From: Nakamurella sp. PAMC28650
GTDB taxonomy: Bacteria > Actinomycetota > Actinomycetes > Mycobacteriales > Nakamurellaceae
Length of the DNA stretch: 64,000 nt
Assembly: GCF_014303395.1 (NCBI RefSeq)
Contig: NZ_CP060298.1
Span: forward strand, 3,925,001 to 3,989,000
Direction: 5' to 3'
The notes beneath the pieces were generated by a model. The model saw only the letters and a list, made by a program, of their open reading frames with translations, did not search any database and was not told the origin of the DNA. The translations under genes were made by a program, and so were the position numbers. This document shows, one piece after another, positions 8,632 to 17,326 of the stretch (positions within the stretch are counted from its first letter, which is position 1; every line of letters begins with the position of its first letter).

Positions 8632-10317
8632 TCAGACCGCGATGACGGTGGGGACGATCATCGGCCGGCGACGGTAGACGTCCCCGACCCAGCGACCGAC
8701 GATCCGACGGACGGACTGGGCGATCCGGTGGGTGTCGATGACACCATCGGCCTCCATCTGGGCCAACTCGGCCTCGACCAGGGGCACCACCTTGGCCAGC
8801 GCTCCGGGGTCGTCGGAGAATCCGCGCCCGGAGATCGTCGGGGAAGCGATGGCCCGCCCGGTGAGCTTGTCGATGGCCACCGTGATGGCGATGAATCCGC
8901 CCTCGCCCAGGATGAGGCGGTCGGACAGCGTGTTCTCGCCGACGTCACCGACAGCGGCGCCGTCGACGTAGACCATGCCGACGTCGATGTGGCCGCTGAT
9001 CCTGGCCCGGCCGTCGATCAGGTCGACCACGGTGCCGTTCGGTGCGAGCACCACCCGCTCCGGCGGGACCCCGGTGAGGACGGCGAGCCTGGTCTGCGCG
9101 CGCAGGTGACGCCACTCCCCGTGCACCGGGATGACGTTCTTCGGCCGGACCGCGTTGTACAGGTACAGGAGCTCGCCGGCCGAGGCGTGACCGGAGACGT
9201 GCACCTTGGCCACCCCCTGGTGGATGACGGTGACGTTCGCACGAGCCAGCTCGTTGATGACGGTGAAGACGCTGGTCTCGTTGCCGGGGATCATCGAACT
9301 GGCGAGGATGACGGTGTCACCCTGGATGAGATTGACCTGTCGGTGCTCGCCGCGGGACATCCGGGACAGGGCCGACAGCGGCTCGCCCTGTGAGCCCGTG
9401 GAGATCAGCAGCACCTGTTCCGGCGGAAGTTCCAGCACCTTGTCCAGGGATCGGACCAGCCCGTCCGGCACCGTCAGCAGGCCCAGCTCCTGGGCGATCT
9501 GCATGTTGCGGACCATGGAGCGGCCGACGAAGGCCACCTTGCGTCCGTGGTTCTGTGCGGCGTCGAGCATCTGCTGGACGCGATGCACGTGCGAGGCGAA
9601 GCTGGCGACGATGACGCGCTGCTTGGCGGACCTGATGTAGTTGTCCAGCACCGGGCCGATCTCGCGCTCCGGAGCGACGAACCCGGGTACCTCGGCGTTG
9701 GTCGAGTCGACCAGGAAGAGATCCACGCCCTCGTCACCGAGGCGGGAGAAGCCGCCGAGGTCGGTCAGCCGACCGTCGAGCGGCAGCTGGTCGAGCTTGA
9801 TGTCGCCGGTGTGCAGCACCGTGCCGGCCGGGGTCCTGATGCCGACCGCCAGCGCATCCGGGATCGAGTGGTTGACGGCGAAGAACTCGAGGTCCCAGGC
9901 TCCGGCCTTGCGCCGTTCGCCCTCCACGACGACCTCGAGCTTGGGAGTGATCCGGTGTTCGCGACACTTCGCCGCGATCAGGGCCAGCGAGAACTTCGCG
10001 CCGATCACCGGAAGGTCCTTGCGAAGCCGCAGGAGCCAGGGCAGCGCCCCGATGTGGTCCTCGTGCCCGTGCGTGATCACCACGGCGTCGATGTCGTCGA
10101 CACGATCCTCGACGAGGCGGAGGTCGGGCAGGATCAGATCGACGCCGGGTTGGGCGTCCTCCGGGAACAGCACGCCGCAGTCGACGACCAGCAGACGGCC
10201 GTCGTATTCGTAGACCGTCATGTTGCGGCCGATTTCGCCGATACCGCCGAGCGCGACGAGCCGGAGGCCGCCCTTGGGCAGGCGGGGTGGGGGGATCGAG
10301 GTGGAAGTTGCCGTCAT
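8632..10317 (-). CDS. rnj: Ribonuclease J
   Basis: A 561-residue metallo-beta-lactamase-fold ribonuclease. The metal motif HGHEDHIG lies near residue 85, with further ligands in NHSIPDA and HTGDIKLD. The beta-CASP region (FASHVHRVQQML; GRSMVRNMQIA; STGSQGEPLSAL; VSGHASAGEL) and a C-terminal domain follow. RNase J is a 5'-3' exo- and endonuclease for mRNA decay and rRNA maturation. Its start at 10317 overlaps the dapA stop as ATGA, so the two are translationally coupled; dapA-rnj is a common actinobacterial pair. Full length, no anomalies. Confidence 0.97.
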   Translation of the reverse strand: MTATSTSIPPPRLPKGGLRLVALGGIGEIGRNMTVYEYDGRLLVVDCGVLFPEDAQPGVDLILPDLRLVEDRVDDIDAVVITHGHEDHIGALPWLLRLRKDLPVIGAKFSLALIAAKCREHRITPKLEVVVEGERRKAGAWDLEFFAVNHSIPDALAVGIRTPAGTVLHTGDIKLDQLPLDGRLTDLGGFSRLGDEGVDLFLVDSTNAEVPGFVAPEREIGPVLDNYIRSAKQRVIVASFASHVHRVQQMLDAAQNHGRKVAFVGRSMVRNMQIAQELGLLTVPDGLVRSLDKVLELPPEQVLLISTGSQGEPLSALSRMSRGEHRQVNLIQGDTVILASSMIPGNETSVFTVINELARANVTVIHQGVAKVHVSGHASAGELLYLYNAVRPKNVIPVHGEWRHLRAQTRLAVLTGVPPERVVLAPNGTVVDLIDGRARISGHIDVGMVYVDGAAVGDVGENTLSDRLILGEGGFIAITVAIDKLTGRAIASPTISGRGFSDDPGALAKVVPLVEAELAQMEADGVIDTHRIAQSVRRIVGRWVGDVYRRRPMIVPTVIAV

Positions 10318-11237
10318 ATCAGATTACCGATTTCTTCGAGATCACGCGCAATCTGCGCAGTTTGATCGTGAGTGGCCGGGATTTGCGGAAGTCGGGGATC
10401 GCCGACCTCGAAACCGGCCAGCCGCAGCGCGGCCTTGGCGAACACCAGGCCGGCTCCGCCTCCGGTTCGGGACATTGCCAGGTGAGCGGGCAACAGCGCT
10501 TCGTGAAGGGTGCGGGCGCGGGCGTAGTCGCCCGCCGCTGCGGCGTCGACCAGGGCCCGAACGTGCGGCCCGACGACGTGCGAGATGATGCTGACGACCC
10601 CGACCGCACCGACGCTCATCCAGGGCAGCGTCAGCGGATCGTCGCCGGAGTAGAACGCGAGATCTGAGTCGGCCATGACCTGCGATCCCGCGTGGAGGTC
10701 GCCCTTCGCGTCCTTCACCGCGGTGATCCTCGGGTGTTCGGACAGCCGCAGCAACGTGTCAGGTGCGATCGCCACCACCGAGCGCGCCGGGATGTCGTAG
10801 AGCATCACCGGCAAGTCGGTGGCATCGGCGACCGCGGCGAAGTGCGCGAGCAGGCCGTCCTGCTGCGGACGCGAGTAGAACGGCGTCACCACCAGCATTC
10901 CGTGTGCACCGGCCTTTTCGGCCTCCCTGGCCAGCCGCACCGAGTGGGCGGTGTCATAGGTACCGACCCCGGCGACCACGGTGATCCGGTCCCCGACCGC
11001 CTCCACCACCGCCCGGACGATCGCCGACTTCTCGGCATCGGTCGTGGTCGGCGACTCGCCGGTGGTGCCGTTGACGACCAGACCGTCGTGTCCCTCCCCG
11101 ACCAGCTTCTCGGCGAGGGCGGCGGTGGCCTCCAGGTCGAGCTCCCCCGCCGAGGTGAACGGTGTCACCATGGCGGCGAGCACCGTTCCGAACGGGCGAC
11201 CTTCCCTACCTGCCGGACCGGCGATGAGCGACGTCAT
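10314..11237 (-). CDS. dapA: 4-hydroxy-tetrahydrodipicolinate synthase
   Basis: A 307-residue TIM-barrel aldolase that condenses pyruvate with aspartate semialdehyde, the first committed step of diaminopimelate/lysine synthesis. The family marks are VNGTTGESPTTTDAEK, the tyrosine region MLYDIPARS and the Schiff-base lysine in ITAVKDAKGDL. It overlaps rnj by four bases and is upstream in that operon. The pathway partner dapB lies at 31.3-32.1 kb. Length and active-site residues are normal. Confidence 0.97.
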   Translation of the reverse strand: MTSLIAGPAGREGRPFGTVLAAMVTPFTSAGELDLEATAALAEKLVGEGHDGLVVNGTTGESPTTTDAEKSAIVRAVVEAVGDRITVVAGVGTYDTAHSVRLAREAEKAGAHGMLVVTPFYSRPQQDGLLAHFAAVADATDLPVMLYDIPARSVVAIAPDTLLRLSEHPRITAVKDAKGDLHAGSQVMADSDLAFYSGDDPLTLPWMSVGAVGVVSIISHVVGPHVRALVDAAAAGDYARARTLHEALLPAHLAMSRTGGGAGLVFAKAALRLAGFEVGDPRLPQIPATHDQTAQIARDLEEIGNLI

Positions 11238-11257
11238 GGGTCAAAACTTACCGTCCC

Positions 11258-11935
11258 TCAGAGGCTCTGCTCGCCCGCCTTGACGGAGGCGATCGCATCC
11301 GGGTCGCCCTCGAACTCGATCCGGACCTCGGAACGCCCGCTGAGCCACAGCAGGATCTCGCCCACCCCACCGCGGATCACCACACCAGGCTGCTCGGCCA
11401 TGACGTTGAGATCGGCCGACGGGACGAGCACGATGGGCCGATCCGGCCCACCCGCGTCGTCCGGGTCGTCGGTGAGCCTGGCCGTCACCGGTATCCCCTT
11501 CTTCTTCAGGCCACCGACCACCAGCGAAGAGGTGAGCAGGGGGATGAGTTCCTGACGGGCTGCCGGGGTCAGGGTGCGGGGCTGCCAGTCGGGCTGCCCA
11601 CGGCGCGCGTCCTCGTGGTGGATGAACATCTCCATGCCGTTGGCCTTGGCATCGATCGGCCCCCAGCCCAGGGGGCTGAACCAGGGCGGACCCGATCGCA
11701 GCAGTTCGATCTGTTCGACCCACGGCAGTTTCTTGTATTCGGCCGAGACGCGCGCCGTCCAGCCGGCCAGCGGCTTGATCACCACACCGAGTGCGGCGTC
11801 CATCCGGCGCTCCCTGATGAGCAGATGGGCCAGCAGGTCGCTGGTGTCCCACCCCTGGCACAGGGTCGGCTGGTCGGGCCCGAGTTCGCCGAACAGGTCG
11901 GCGAGCTCGGCACGTTCGGTCTGGGCGAGGGTCAC
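11258..11935 (-). CDS. TIGR03085-type metal-binding protein (DinB/MDMPI superfamily)
   Basis: A 225-residue four-helix-bundle protein. It shows the start typical of this actinobacterial family (ERAELADLFGELGPDQPTLCQGWDTSDLLAHLLIRERR), a metal-type His in the first helix pair (LLAHLL) and a second in the later helix (MEMFIHHEDARRG). The C-terminus (VRIEFEGDPDAIASV) resembles the sterol-carrier-like part of maleylpyruvate isomerase-like proteins. Members may be thiol-dependent enzymes, but no reaction is established for this subgroup. It lies 20 bases upstream of dapA in the same orientation, a neighbourhood seen in other actinobacteria. Confidence 0.83.
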   Translation of the reverse strand: MTLAQTERAELADLFGELGPDQPTLCQGWDTSDLLAHLLIRERRMDAALGVVIKPLAGWTARVSAEYKKLPWVEQIELLRSGPPWFSPLGWGPIDAKANGMEMFIHHEDARRGQPDWQPRTLTPAARQELIPLLTSSLVVGGLKKKGIPVTARLTDDPDDAGGPDRPIVLVPSADLNVMAEQPGVVIRGGVGEILLWLSGRSEVRIEFEGDPDAIASVKAGEQSL

Positions 11936-12011
11936 TCCTGCACCGTACCCATATCCGTGGCCGACATCCGGGAGCTGTACCAGGGACCGAACCGGCGTCC
12001 TTCGCGACGGT

Positions 12012-13367
12012 TCAGCGGGTGATTCCGGTGTGGCCGAGGCTGTAGCGGCCCGGCAGGGGCATCAGTGCCAGGCCGTGCGGGCCGTCGCCCACCGGGATCT
12101 CCTTGATCATCTTCCCGGTGCCGGTGTCGAACACGTACAGGACGTTGTTGTAGCGGCCCGACAGCCACAGCCGGGTGCCGTCGGCGCTCACGTTGCCCAT
12201 GTCCGGGCTCCCCCCGCCGGGGATCGTCCACTTCGCCTCGATCGCACCGGTGTAGGAGTCGAGCACGCTGACGCTGCCCTCGTGCCGATTGGTCACGTAG
12301 AGCTGCTTCGCGTCCCGGCTGAGATACAGCCCGTGCGCCCCGAGGCCGGTGGCGATGTGCCGTAGAACCTTCGTCGCTGCGCCGTTGAGCACCCAGACGC
12401 CGTTGGAGTCGGAATCCGCGATGTAGTAGACGGAGCCGTCGGGGGCCATCTTGATGTCCTGCGGCCCCATCACGGTGTTCCGCACCGGCATGTCGACGGA
12501 CCGGATGATCTGGTGGCTGGCCACGTCGATGACGACCACCCGGCCACCGAACTCACAGGTGAACACCGCCGTCTTGCCGTCCACGCTGAAGTCGGCGTGG
12601 TCGATCCCGGCGCAGTTGCTGACGTCGGTGGTGTCCTTGACCGTCCAGTCCTTGGGGTCGTACCAGACCAGTTCGCGCCGTGCCTCCGCGACCGAGATCG
12701 CGTATTTCCCGTCCGGGGTGAAGTACATGTTGTACGGGTCCCTGACCTGGTAGGTCTTGCCGCAGTTGCCGGTGGCCGGGTCGATCGCCCTGATCACGTT
12801 GCCGACGTCGTCGGTCGCATAGAGCATGGTCATGTGGTAGTCGGGGACGACGTGCTGGATCTCGATGCCCACGTGGCACTTGTTGACCACCTGGAAGGTC
12901 CTCTGGTCGATCACCCAGACGTCACCGGATTTGTTGTGCGGGACATAGGCGTAGGCCGGGTACTTGCGCTGCACGGCGCTGATCATGTTCGCGCCGGCGT
13001 CGGCGTAGACGTTGTGTGCATCGGTGACGGCCGGCATGCCGGGCAGCACCGCGACGGCAGGGCCCCTGGTCTTGGTCCCGGTCGTGGCGGACGACGGCCG
13101 ACCTGCGGAGGGTGCATGAGTGGAGCTGAAGCTCTGCGCGGTGGTGGAGGTACTCATGCCGGTCATGCCGGTCATGCCGGCCGCCGTGGGTCCGGTACCG
13201 GAGCCCGCGGCGGGGTGGGGGGCGGCGGATGTACCGCCCGCGCCAGATCCCTGGGCGGCGCCCGTCGGGCTCCCCGTCGCGGTGGTGGTCCCGGAGGTGC
13301 ACGCCGCCAGCAACGACGCCGCAGCCACCAAGGCTACCCCCCAGGTCCGAAGTCGTTGCCTGCTCAT
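12012..13367 (-). CDS. YVTN-type beta-propeller lipoprotein
   Basis: A 451-residue exported protein. The ATG at 13367 follows GAGGGAGA and gives a signal peptide RQRLRTWGVALVAAASLLAAC, a lipobox with the lipidated cysteine at residue 23. A Thr/Ser/Gly/Ala-rich, probably surface-exposed linker to about residue 105 contains short TGM repeats. Repeated blades of a 40-residue type follow (VWVIDQRTFQVVNK; VGNVIRAIDPATGN; VVVIDVASHQIIRS; VSVLDSYTGAIEAK; LYVFDTGTGKMIKE), typical of YVTN/NHL propellers. The role is unknown; such proteins often bind ligands outside the membrane. It lies 26 bases after thyX in the same direction. Confidence 0.8.
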   Translation of the reverse strand: MSRQRLRTWGVALVAAASLLAACTSGTTTATGSPTGAAQGSGAGGTSAAPHPAAGSGTGPTAAGMTGMTGMSTSTTAQSFSSTHAPSAGRPSSATTGTKTRGPAVAVLPGMPAVTDAHNVYADAGANMISAVQRKYPAYAYVPHNKSGDVWVIDQRTFQVVNKCHVGIEIQHVVPDYHMTMLYATDDVGNVIRAIDPATGNCGKTYQVRDPYNMYFTPDGKYAISVAEARRELVWYDPKDWTVKDTTDVSNCAGIDHADFSVDGKTAVFTCEFGGRVVVIDVASHQIIRSVDMPVRNTVMGPQDIKMAPDGSVYYIADSDSNGVWVLNGAATKVLRHIATGLGAHGLYLSRDAKQLYVTNRHEGSVSVLDSYTGAIEAKWTIPGGGSPDMGNVSADGTRLWLSGRYNNVLYVFDTGTGKMIKEIPVGDGPHGLALMPLPGRYSLGHTGITR

Positions 13368-13393
13368 GCGTTTCTCCCTCTCTGTTGCGCCCC

Positions 13394-14107
13394 TCATCCG
13401 TCGGCGACCAACGGGGAGGCTGCAAGTTCGGTGCCGTCCGGCAGCAGGCTGATCCGGAAATCGGCGAACACGTGCGGTGCCAACGACTGCAGCTCTCGGA
13501 GGATACCCACAGCTAGCGTTCTTATCTCCACGTCGGCCGCCTCCGTCGCACGCATACCGACGAAATGCCGCCAGGCCCGGTAGTTCCCGGTCACCACCAG
13601 CGCCGTCTCGGCCGCGGCCGGGAGCAGGCCGGCCGCGAGTTGCCGGGCCTGCTTGCGCGCGAGCGTTCCGTCCGGGGCGTGTTCGGCCGCCTGTTCCAGC
13701 GCCTGCAGCAGCGCGCCGTGAGCGGCCTTCGCCGCCTGTGCCGCGGTGGTGAACCGGTCGTGCAGGTCCGCATCTGAGGCCACCGCGTCCGGCTCGACCA
13801 CACGGGTCGGCGCGAACCTGGGAGACAGTTCGGAGTAGGAGAAGTGCCGATGACGGATGATCTCGTGGGTGACAGCACGGGAGATGCCCGTCAGGTAGAA
13901 GGTCGCGGAACTGTGCTCGAGCACCGACAGGTGCCCGACCTGCAGGATGTGCGCCAGGTAACCCTCGTTGGTCGCCGTGGACGGGTTCGGGCGGTCCCAC
14001 GACTGGTAGCAGGCCCGCCCGGCGAACTCGGCCAGCGCCTGGCCACCGGCGGCGTCGGTCTCGAACGGGATGTCCGCCGGTGGTAGGAAATCGGTCCGGG
14101 CGATCAA
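13394..14107 (-). CDS. thyX: FAD-dependent thymidylate synthase
   Basis: At least 237 residues. The ThyX motif [13 protein letters not shown] is intact, as are [32 protein letters not shown] and [16 protein letters not shown]. It makes dTMP from dUMP with methylene-tetrahydrofolate and NADPH. The start is uncertain. The given TTG at 14107 cuts the conserved first strand short. A natural-looking N-terminus ([12 protein letters not shown] from the GTG at 14154) lies upstream but one base out of frame, ending at TGA. The gene may therefore start at TTG/CTG, carry a one-base deletion near 14115, or contain a sequencing error there. Confidence 0.9.
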   Translation of the reverse strand: MIARTDFLPPADIPFETDAAGGQALAEFAGRACYQSWDRPNPSTATNEGYLAHILQVGHLSVLEHSSATFYLTGISRAVTHEIIRHRHFSYSELSPRFAPTRVVEPDAVASDADLHDRFTTAAQAAKAAHGALLQALEQAAEHAPDGTLARKQARQLAAGLLPAAAETALVVTGNYRAWRHFVGMRATEAADVEIRTLAVGILRELQSLAPHVFADFRISLLPDGTELAASPLVADG

Positions 14108-14224
14108 CCGGATGATCAGAGCACGCCGCCGGCAGTGTTTTCGGTAGTGGTCACGCGCCCATCGTAGGAAGCCGCGGGCTCAGCTCCAACCGTGGCGCCA
14201 CAGCGACGTCATCAGGGGTCAGAG

Positions 14225-14277
14225 TTGACGTCATTTCACCTTGCGTGACGCCATGAATGGTGTCATAGTGGTGTCAT
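14225..14277 (+). promoter_or_regulatory. Leaderless promoter with repeated TGACGTCAT / TGGTGTCAT operator motifs
   Basis: TTGCGT (14241-14246) and CATAGT (14264-14269) are separated by 17 bases and place transcription start at or next to the ATG at 14276. The same stretch holds TGACGTCA at 14226-14233 (with a similar GACGTCAT at 14205-14212) and TGGTGTCAT twice, at 14258-14266 and 14269-14277, 11 bases apart, one helical turn. The second copy covers the start codon. Evenly spaced repeats over a promoter suit a ribbon-helix-helix autorepressor, and such a protein is encoded immediately downstream. Confidence 0.5.
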
Positions 14278-14824
14278 GGACCTTCACCCGTACATCCGCA
14301 ATCTGCGCGAGGACCTCCTGGCCGCAGCCGCCCTCGGCGACGAGGAGACCCGTCGCGCTGCCGCCCTGCTGGCCGCGGCGATCGAGCCGGCCGGCCGGCT
14401 CGCCATCATGAACGCTCTCTCCGACCTGGCTGCCGAGGTCACCGCGGCCCTGGACCGTCATGTCGTCGAGGTGAAACTGGACGGCCGCGACGTGCGTGTC
14501 AGCGTGTCCGACAAGGGCGGGGCCGCCACCGCGGACGAACTGCCGGACGACGCCGACGGCCGGGCCGGCCACCACCTGCATGCGGACGAGCTGCGCCGGG
14601 CCATGCAGGAGGCCGGCGGCGAGCTGTCCCGGACCACCGTCCGGCTGTTCAACGATCTCAAGTCGCAGGCCGAACAGGCCGCCTCGGACCAGGGCGTGTC
14701 CTTGAACACCTATATCTCGCGGGCGGTGTCGGACTCCGTCCGCACCGCCATGCCCGCCGGGTCCAAGGGCAAGCGCAGCCGGAACACGGCCGGCCGCACC
14801 GTCACCGGCTTCGTCACGGGCTGA
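14276..14824 (+). CDS. Ribbon-helix-helix (HicB-like) DNA-binding protein
   Basis: A 182-residue protein in three parts: a helical N-terminus (residues 1-60), a charged middle, and a C-terminal ribbon-helix-helix segment around residues 118-150 (TTVRLFNDLKSQAEQAASDQGVSLNTYISRAV) of the Arc/HicB type. A basic tail follows. It probably represses its own promoter, whose repeats overlap the start codon. The next gene, 68 bases downstream, encodes a DUF4097 protein, a pairing seen in other actinobacteria. It is not a standard HicAB system, since no HicA is adjacent. DNA binding is well supported; the target set is not. Confidence 0.8.
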   Translation: MDLHPYIRNLREDLLAAAALGDEETRRAAALLAAAIEPAGRLAIMNALSDLAAEVTAALDRHVVEVKLDGRDVRVSVSDKGGAATADELPDDADGRAGHHLHADELRRAMQEAGGELSRTTVRLFNDLKSQAEQAASDQGVSLNTYISRAVSDSVRTAMPAGSKGKRSRNTAGRTVTGFVTG

Positions 14825-14892
14825 GCGCCGACCGCTCGCGACACCGCGCCCCTTCCGAACCCAACCTTCCCCACTCGAACCCCGAGGACATC

Positions 14893-15828
14893 ATGAAGAG
14901 CTTCCTGACCCCCGATCCGATCACCCTGGAAATCCGCAACGCTGCCGGCGAGATCCAGATCGTGCTCACCGACACCCAGAGCACGACCGTCGACGTCAGC
15001 GCCGGCACCGGTCACCCGCTCGGCTTCCTGGACGACGTCTTCAAGGCGTTCGGTAGCGGACGCGGCTTCGGCCGCGGGCGCTCGGCCGGCTTCCCCGGCT
15101 TCCGCGTAAGCCCGTCCGGCGAGCAGTCCGGCGGGGCGGGCGGTCTCGACACCGCCGAGACCCTCACCGACATCACCGATCTCGTACGGATCGAGCACCG
15201 CGAGGGCGACCGCCCGGCGATCATCGTCGACACCGACCCGGCCCGCGACGGATGGCGCACCTCGTTCACCGTCGTCGTCACGGCCCCGCTCGGGTCCAAC
15301 CTCCGCGTGCAGGCCCAGTCCTCCGACGTCGTCGTGACCGGGACCGCCTCGCTGGTCGACGTACGGACGGCGTCGGGCCGCACCCAGCTCGAAGAGACCG
15401 GCGGCAAGACCCTGGTCCAGAGCGCTTCCGGTGACGTCCGCATCTCCCTCGCGGGCGGCAACGTCGACGTGCGGACGGCTTCGGGCGACGTGGTGATCGG
15501 ACCCGTCCGGGGCGACGCGCTCGTGCACACCACCTCCGGCGACGTCGAGCTCGGGGCCGTGGCGGGCAACATCAACGCCCGGAGCGTCTCCGGTGACGTC
15601 CGGGTGGCCGACGCCACCTCCGGGCTCGCCGAGGTGAACGCGGTCTCGGGCGACGTCGAGATCGGCATCCACGCCGGCTCGGTCGCCGCCATCAGCCTGT
15701 CGACCGTGTCCGGCAGCACCGACACGGACTTCGAGGTCGCGGGCGAGGCCCCCGAAGGCCATGCCCCCGTCCTGGAGATCACCGTCAAGACCACCTCCGG
15801 TGACATCCGCCTGCACCGCGCCGCCTGA
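14893..15828 (+). CDS. DUF4097 family beta-strand repeat protein
   Basis: A 311-residue protein without signal peptide or membrane segment. Residues 130-311 contain a run of short beta repeats ending in SGDV/SGRT (TASGRTQLEETG, SASGDVRISLAG, TASGDVVIGPVR, TTSGDVELGAVA, SVSGDVRVADAT, AVSGDVEIGIHA), typical of DUF4097 right-handed beta-helices. Residues 50-85 are a Gly/Arg/Phe-rich linker. The molecular function is unknown; relatives are linked to envelope stress or polymer-forming scaffolds. It lies downstream of the ribbon-helix-helix gene and is probably in its operon. Confidence 0.85.
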   Translation: MKSFLTPDPITLEIRNAAGEIQIVLTDTQSTTVDVSAGTGHPLGFLDDVFKAFGSGRGFGRGRSAGFPGFRVSPSGEQSGGAGGLDTAETLTDITDLVRIEHREGDRPAIIVDTDPARDGWRTSFTVVVTAPLGSNLRVQAQSSDVVVTGTASLVDVRTASGRTQLEETGGKTLVQSASGDVRISLAGGNVDVRTASGDVVIGPVRGDALVHTTSGDVELGAVAGNINARSVSGDVRVADATSGLAEVNAVSGDVEIGIHAGSVAAISLSTVSGSTDTDFEVAGEAPEGHAPVLEITVKTTSGDIRLHRAA

Positions 15829-15842
15829 CCTCGCGGGCCTCG

Positions 15843-15901
15843 TCGAGCGGATAGTTATTGTCGAATTCTGTCCCTTTTGCCCGCTTTAGGTATCCGCTCG
15901 A
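15843..15901. repeat. 11-base inverted repeat enclosing an A+T-rich 37-base insert
   Basis: TCGAGCGGATA (15843-15853) and TATCCGCTCGA (15891-15901) are exact inverted repeats between the convergent ends of the DUF4097 and gamma-glutamyltransferase genes. The stem could be a two-way terminator. The enclosed bases are richer in A+T than the surroundings, which could also suggest a miniature element. Confidence 0.5.
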
Positions 15902-15922
15902 TGGGCATGTTCGGTCGATGGG

Positions 15923-17326
15923 TCAGAGGAGCAGGGCCAGGCCGCCGCGGCGGGGGTCGGCGGCGGGTCCGTCCACGGCGATGGCGGCCACCCCTCCGAA
16001 ATAGGGGCGGGACCTGTCCCACACGACCACTTCCTCCCCGTCGGCGCGCAGGGCGGCGATGACGTCGTCGGGGAAGCCCGGCTCCAGGTGGACGACGTCC
16101 GGCGTCACCGACATCCGGGGGGCCGCCACGGCCTCGCCGACCCCGCGTCCCTCCCCCAGGACGCCGGCCATCACCTGCAGCAGGGCCGGACGGATCCGGC
16201 TGCCACCCGCGGCGCCACCGGCGAACCGCAGGTCCCCGTCCGCACCGATGACCACCGACGGCACCATCATCGAACCCATCCGGGCACCCGGCACGACCTC
16301 GCCGCGCAGTAGCTCGCCCTCGCCGAGCATCGAGTTGCCATGCACGCCACCGACCCAGATCCCGGACCCGAGTCCCAGTGAATGGGTAGCGGCGCAGGCG
16401 TTTCCGAATCGATCGACGGCGACCAGGCTGGTCGTCTCGGTCCGGGCGAGCGGCGCGCGAAGGGCCCGCACGAAGGTCCGCGCCCGATCGATCCCGCCGC
16501 GGCGGACGGCCGCCAGGTCCAGCGCCCGGGCGGACCGGCCGAACCCGTCGAGGTCGTTTCCCCTGACGTGCAGCGTGTCGGGACCGAACGGCACCCGCAG
16601 CGGCGACAGGTCCGTCACCCGGTAGGCGGCCATGTCCTGGACGGACAGCGCTCCACCGTCCGCACGCACCGCAGCCACCATGGCCCGTCCCAGGTCGCCG
16701 GTGAGCAGTTCCTGTGGGCCGTACTGGGCGAGCGCGGCCAGCGTGCCGGCCAGACCGGGATGATCGATCGTCTCGTCCGCCAGCAGCAGACGGCGACCAC
16801 CGACGCCGTCCTCGCGGGAGTAGATGTCGATCCCGGCACCGGCCACCATGGCGGGCGCGACGTCCGGAAGAAGTTCTGCATGCGCGGACGAGAAGCGCAC
16901 CCCGTCGGAGGCCAGCGCGATGGCCGGCGCGACGATGTCGGCCCACGGCAGCCGGCCGAAGCGCCGGTTCAACTCGGCTGCGCCAGATGGTGCCCCGGGC
17001 ACCGCCACGGTCGGGCCCCCCATCGAGTACGGCATCGGCACGCTACCGAAGAACACCGAGATCTCCTGCGGTGCAGCGGCAATCGTGCCATCCAGACCCG
17101 GCACCGCCACGAAGAAGTCCAAGCCGGTGACGGTCGCGGTCCGTGCGTCGTAGACCGTGGCGAAACCACCCCCGCCCAGACCGCAGAAGATCGTCTCGGC
17201 CACCGAGCCCGCCAGGATCATCGCAGCTGCACTGTCCGCTGCGGACCCGCCGGCCTCGAGCACCGCCAGTCCCGCACGTGCGGTGTCGGGGTGCCCGGCC
17301 GCCACCCCGGCGGGAAGTCGTCTCAC
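15923..17326 (-). CDS. Gamma-glutamyltransferase family protein
   Basis: A 467-residue Ntn-hydrolase with a GTG start overlapping the upstream stop as GTGA. Family segments: DSAAAMILAGSVAETIFCGLGGGGFATVYD near the N-terminus, MGGPTVAVPGAPSGAAELNRRFGRLPW, and the autoprocessing region ETTSLVAVDRFGNACAATHSLGLGSG, where the Thr before Thr-Ser is the expected nucleophile (the family usually has Thr-Thr-His). GGAAGGSRIRPALLQ lies near the C-terminus. It is shorter than secreted enzymes and has no signal peptide, so it is probably cytoplasmic. It may hydrolyse or transfer gamma-glutamyl groups; the substrate is not known. Confidence 0.85.
   Translation of the reverse strand: MRRLPAGVAAGHPDTARAGLAVLEAGGSAADSAAAMILAGSVAETIFCGLGGGGFATVYDARTATVTGLDFFVAVPGLDGTIAAAPQEISVFFGSVPMPYSMGGPTVAVPGAPSGAAELNRRFGRLPWADIVAPAIALASDGVRFSSAHAELLPDVAPAMVAGAGIDIYSREDGVGGRRLLLADETIDHPGLAGTLAALAQYGPQELLTGDLGRAMVAAVRADGGALSVQDMAAYRVTDLSPLRVPFGPDTLHVRGNDLDGFGRSARALDLAAVRRGGIDRARTFVRALRAPLARTETTSLVAVDRFGNACAATHSLGLGSGIWVGGVHGNSMLGEGELLRGEVVPGARMGSMMVPSVVIGADGDLRFAGGAAGGSRIRPALLQVMAGVLGEGRGVGEAVAAPRMSVTPDVVHLEPGFPDDVIAALRADGEEVVVWDRSRPYFGGVAAIAVDGPAADPRRGGLALLL

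Noticed and set aside
14276-15828. The RHH/DUF4097 pair as a HicAB toxin-antitoxin system
   Set aside because: Only the RHH domain resembles HicB; DUF4097 is not a HicA toxin and has no known toxic activity.
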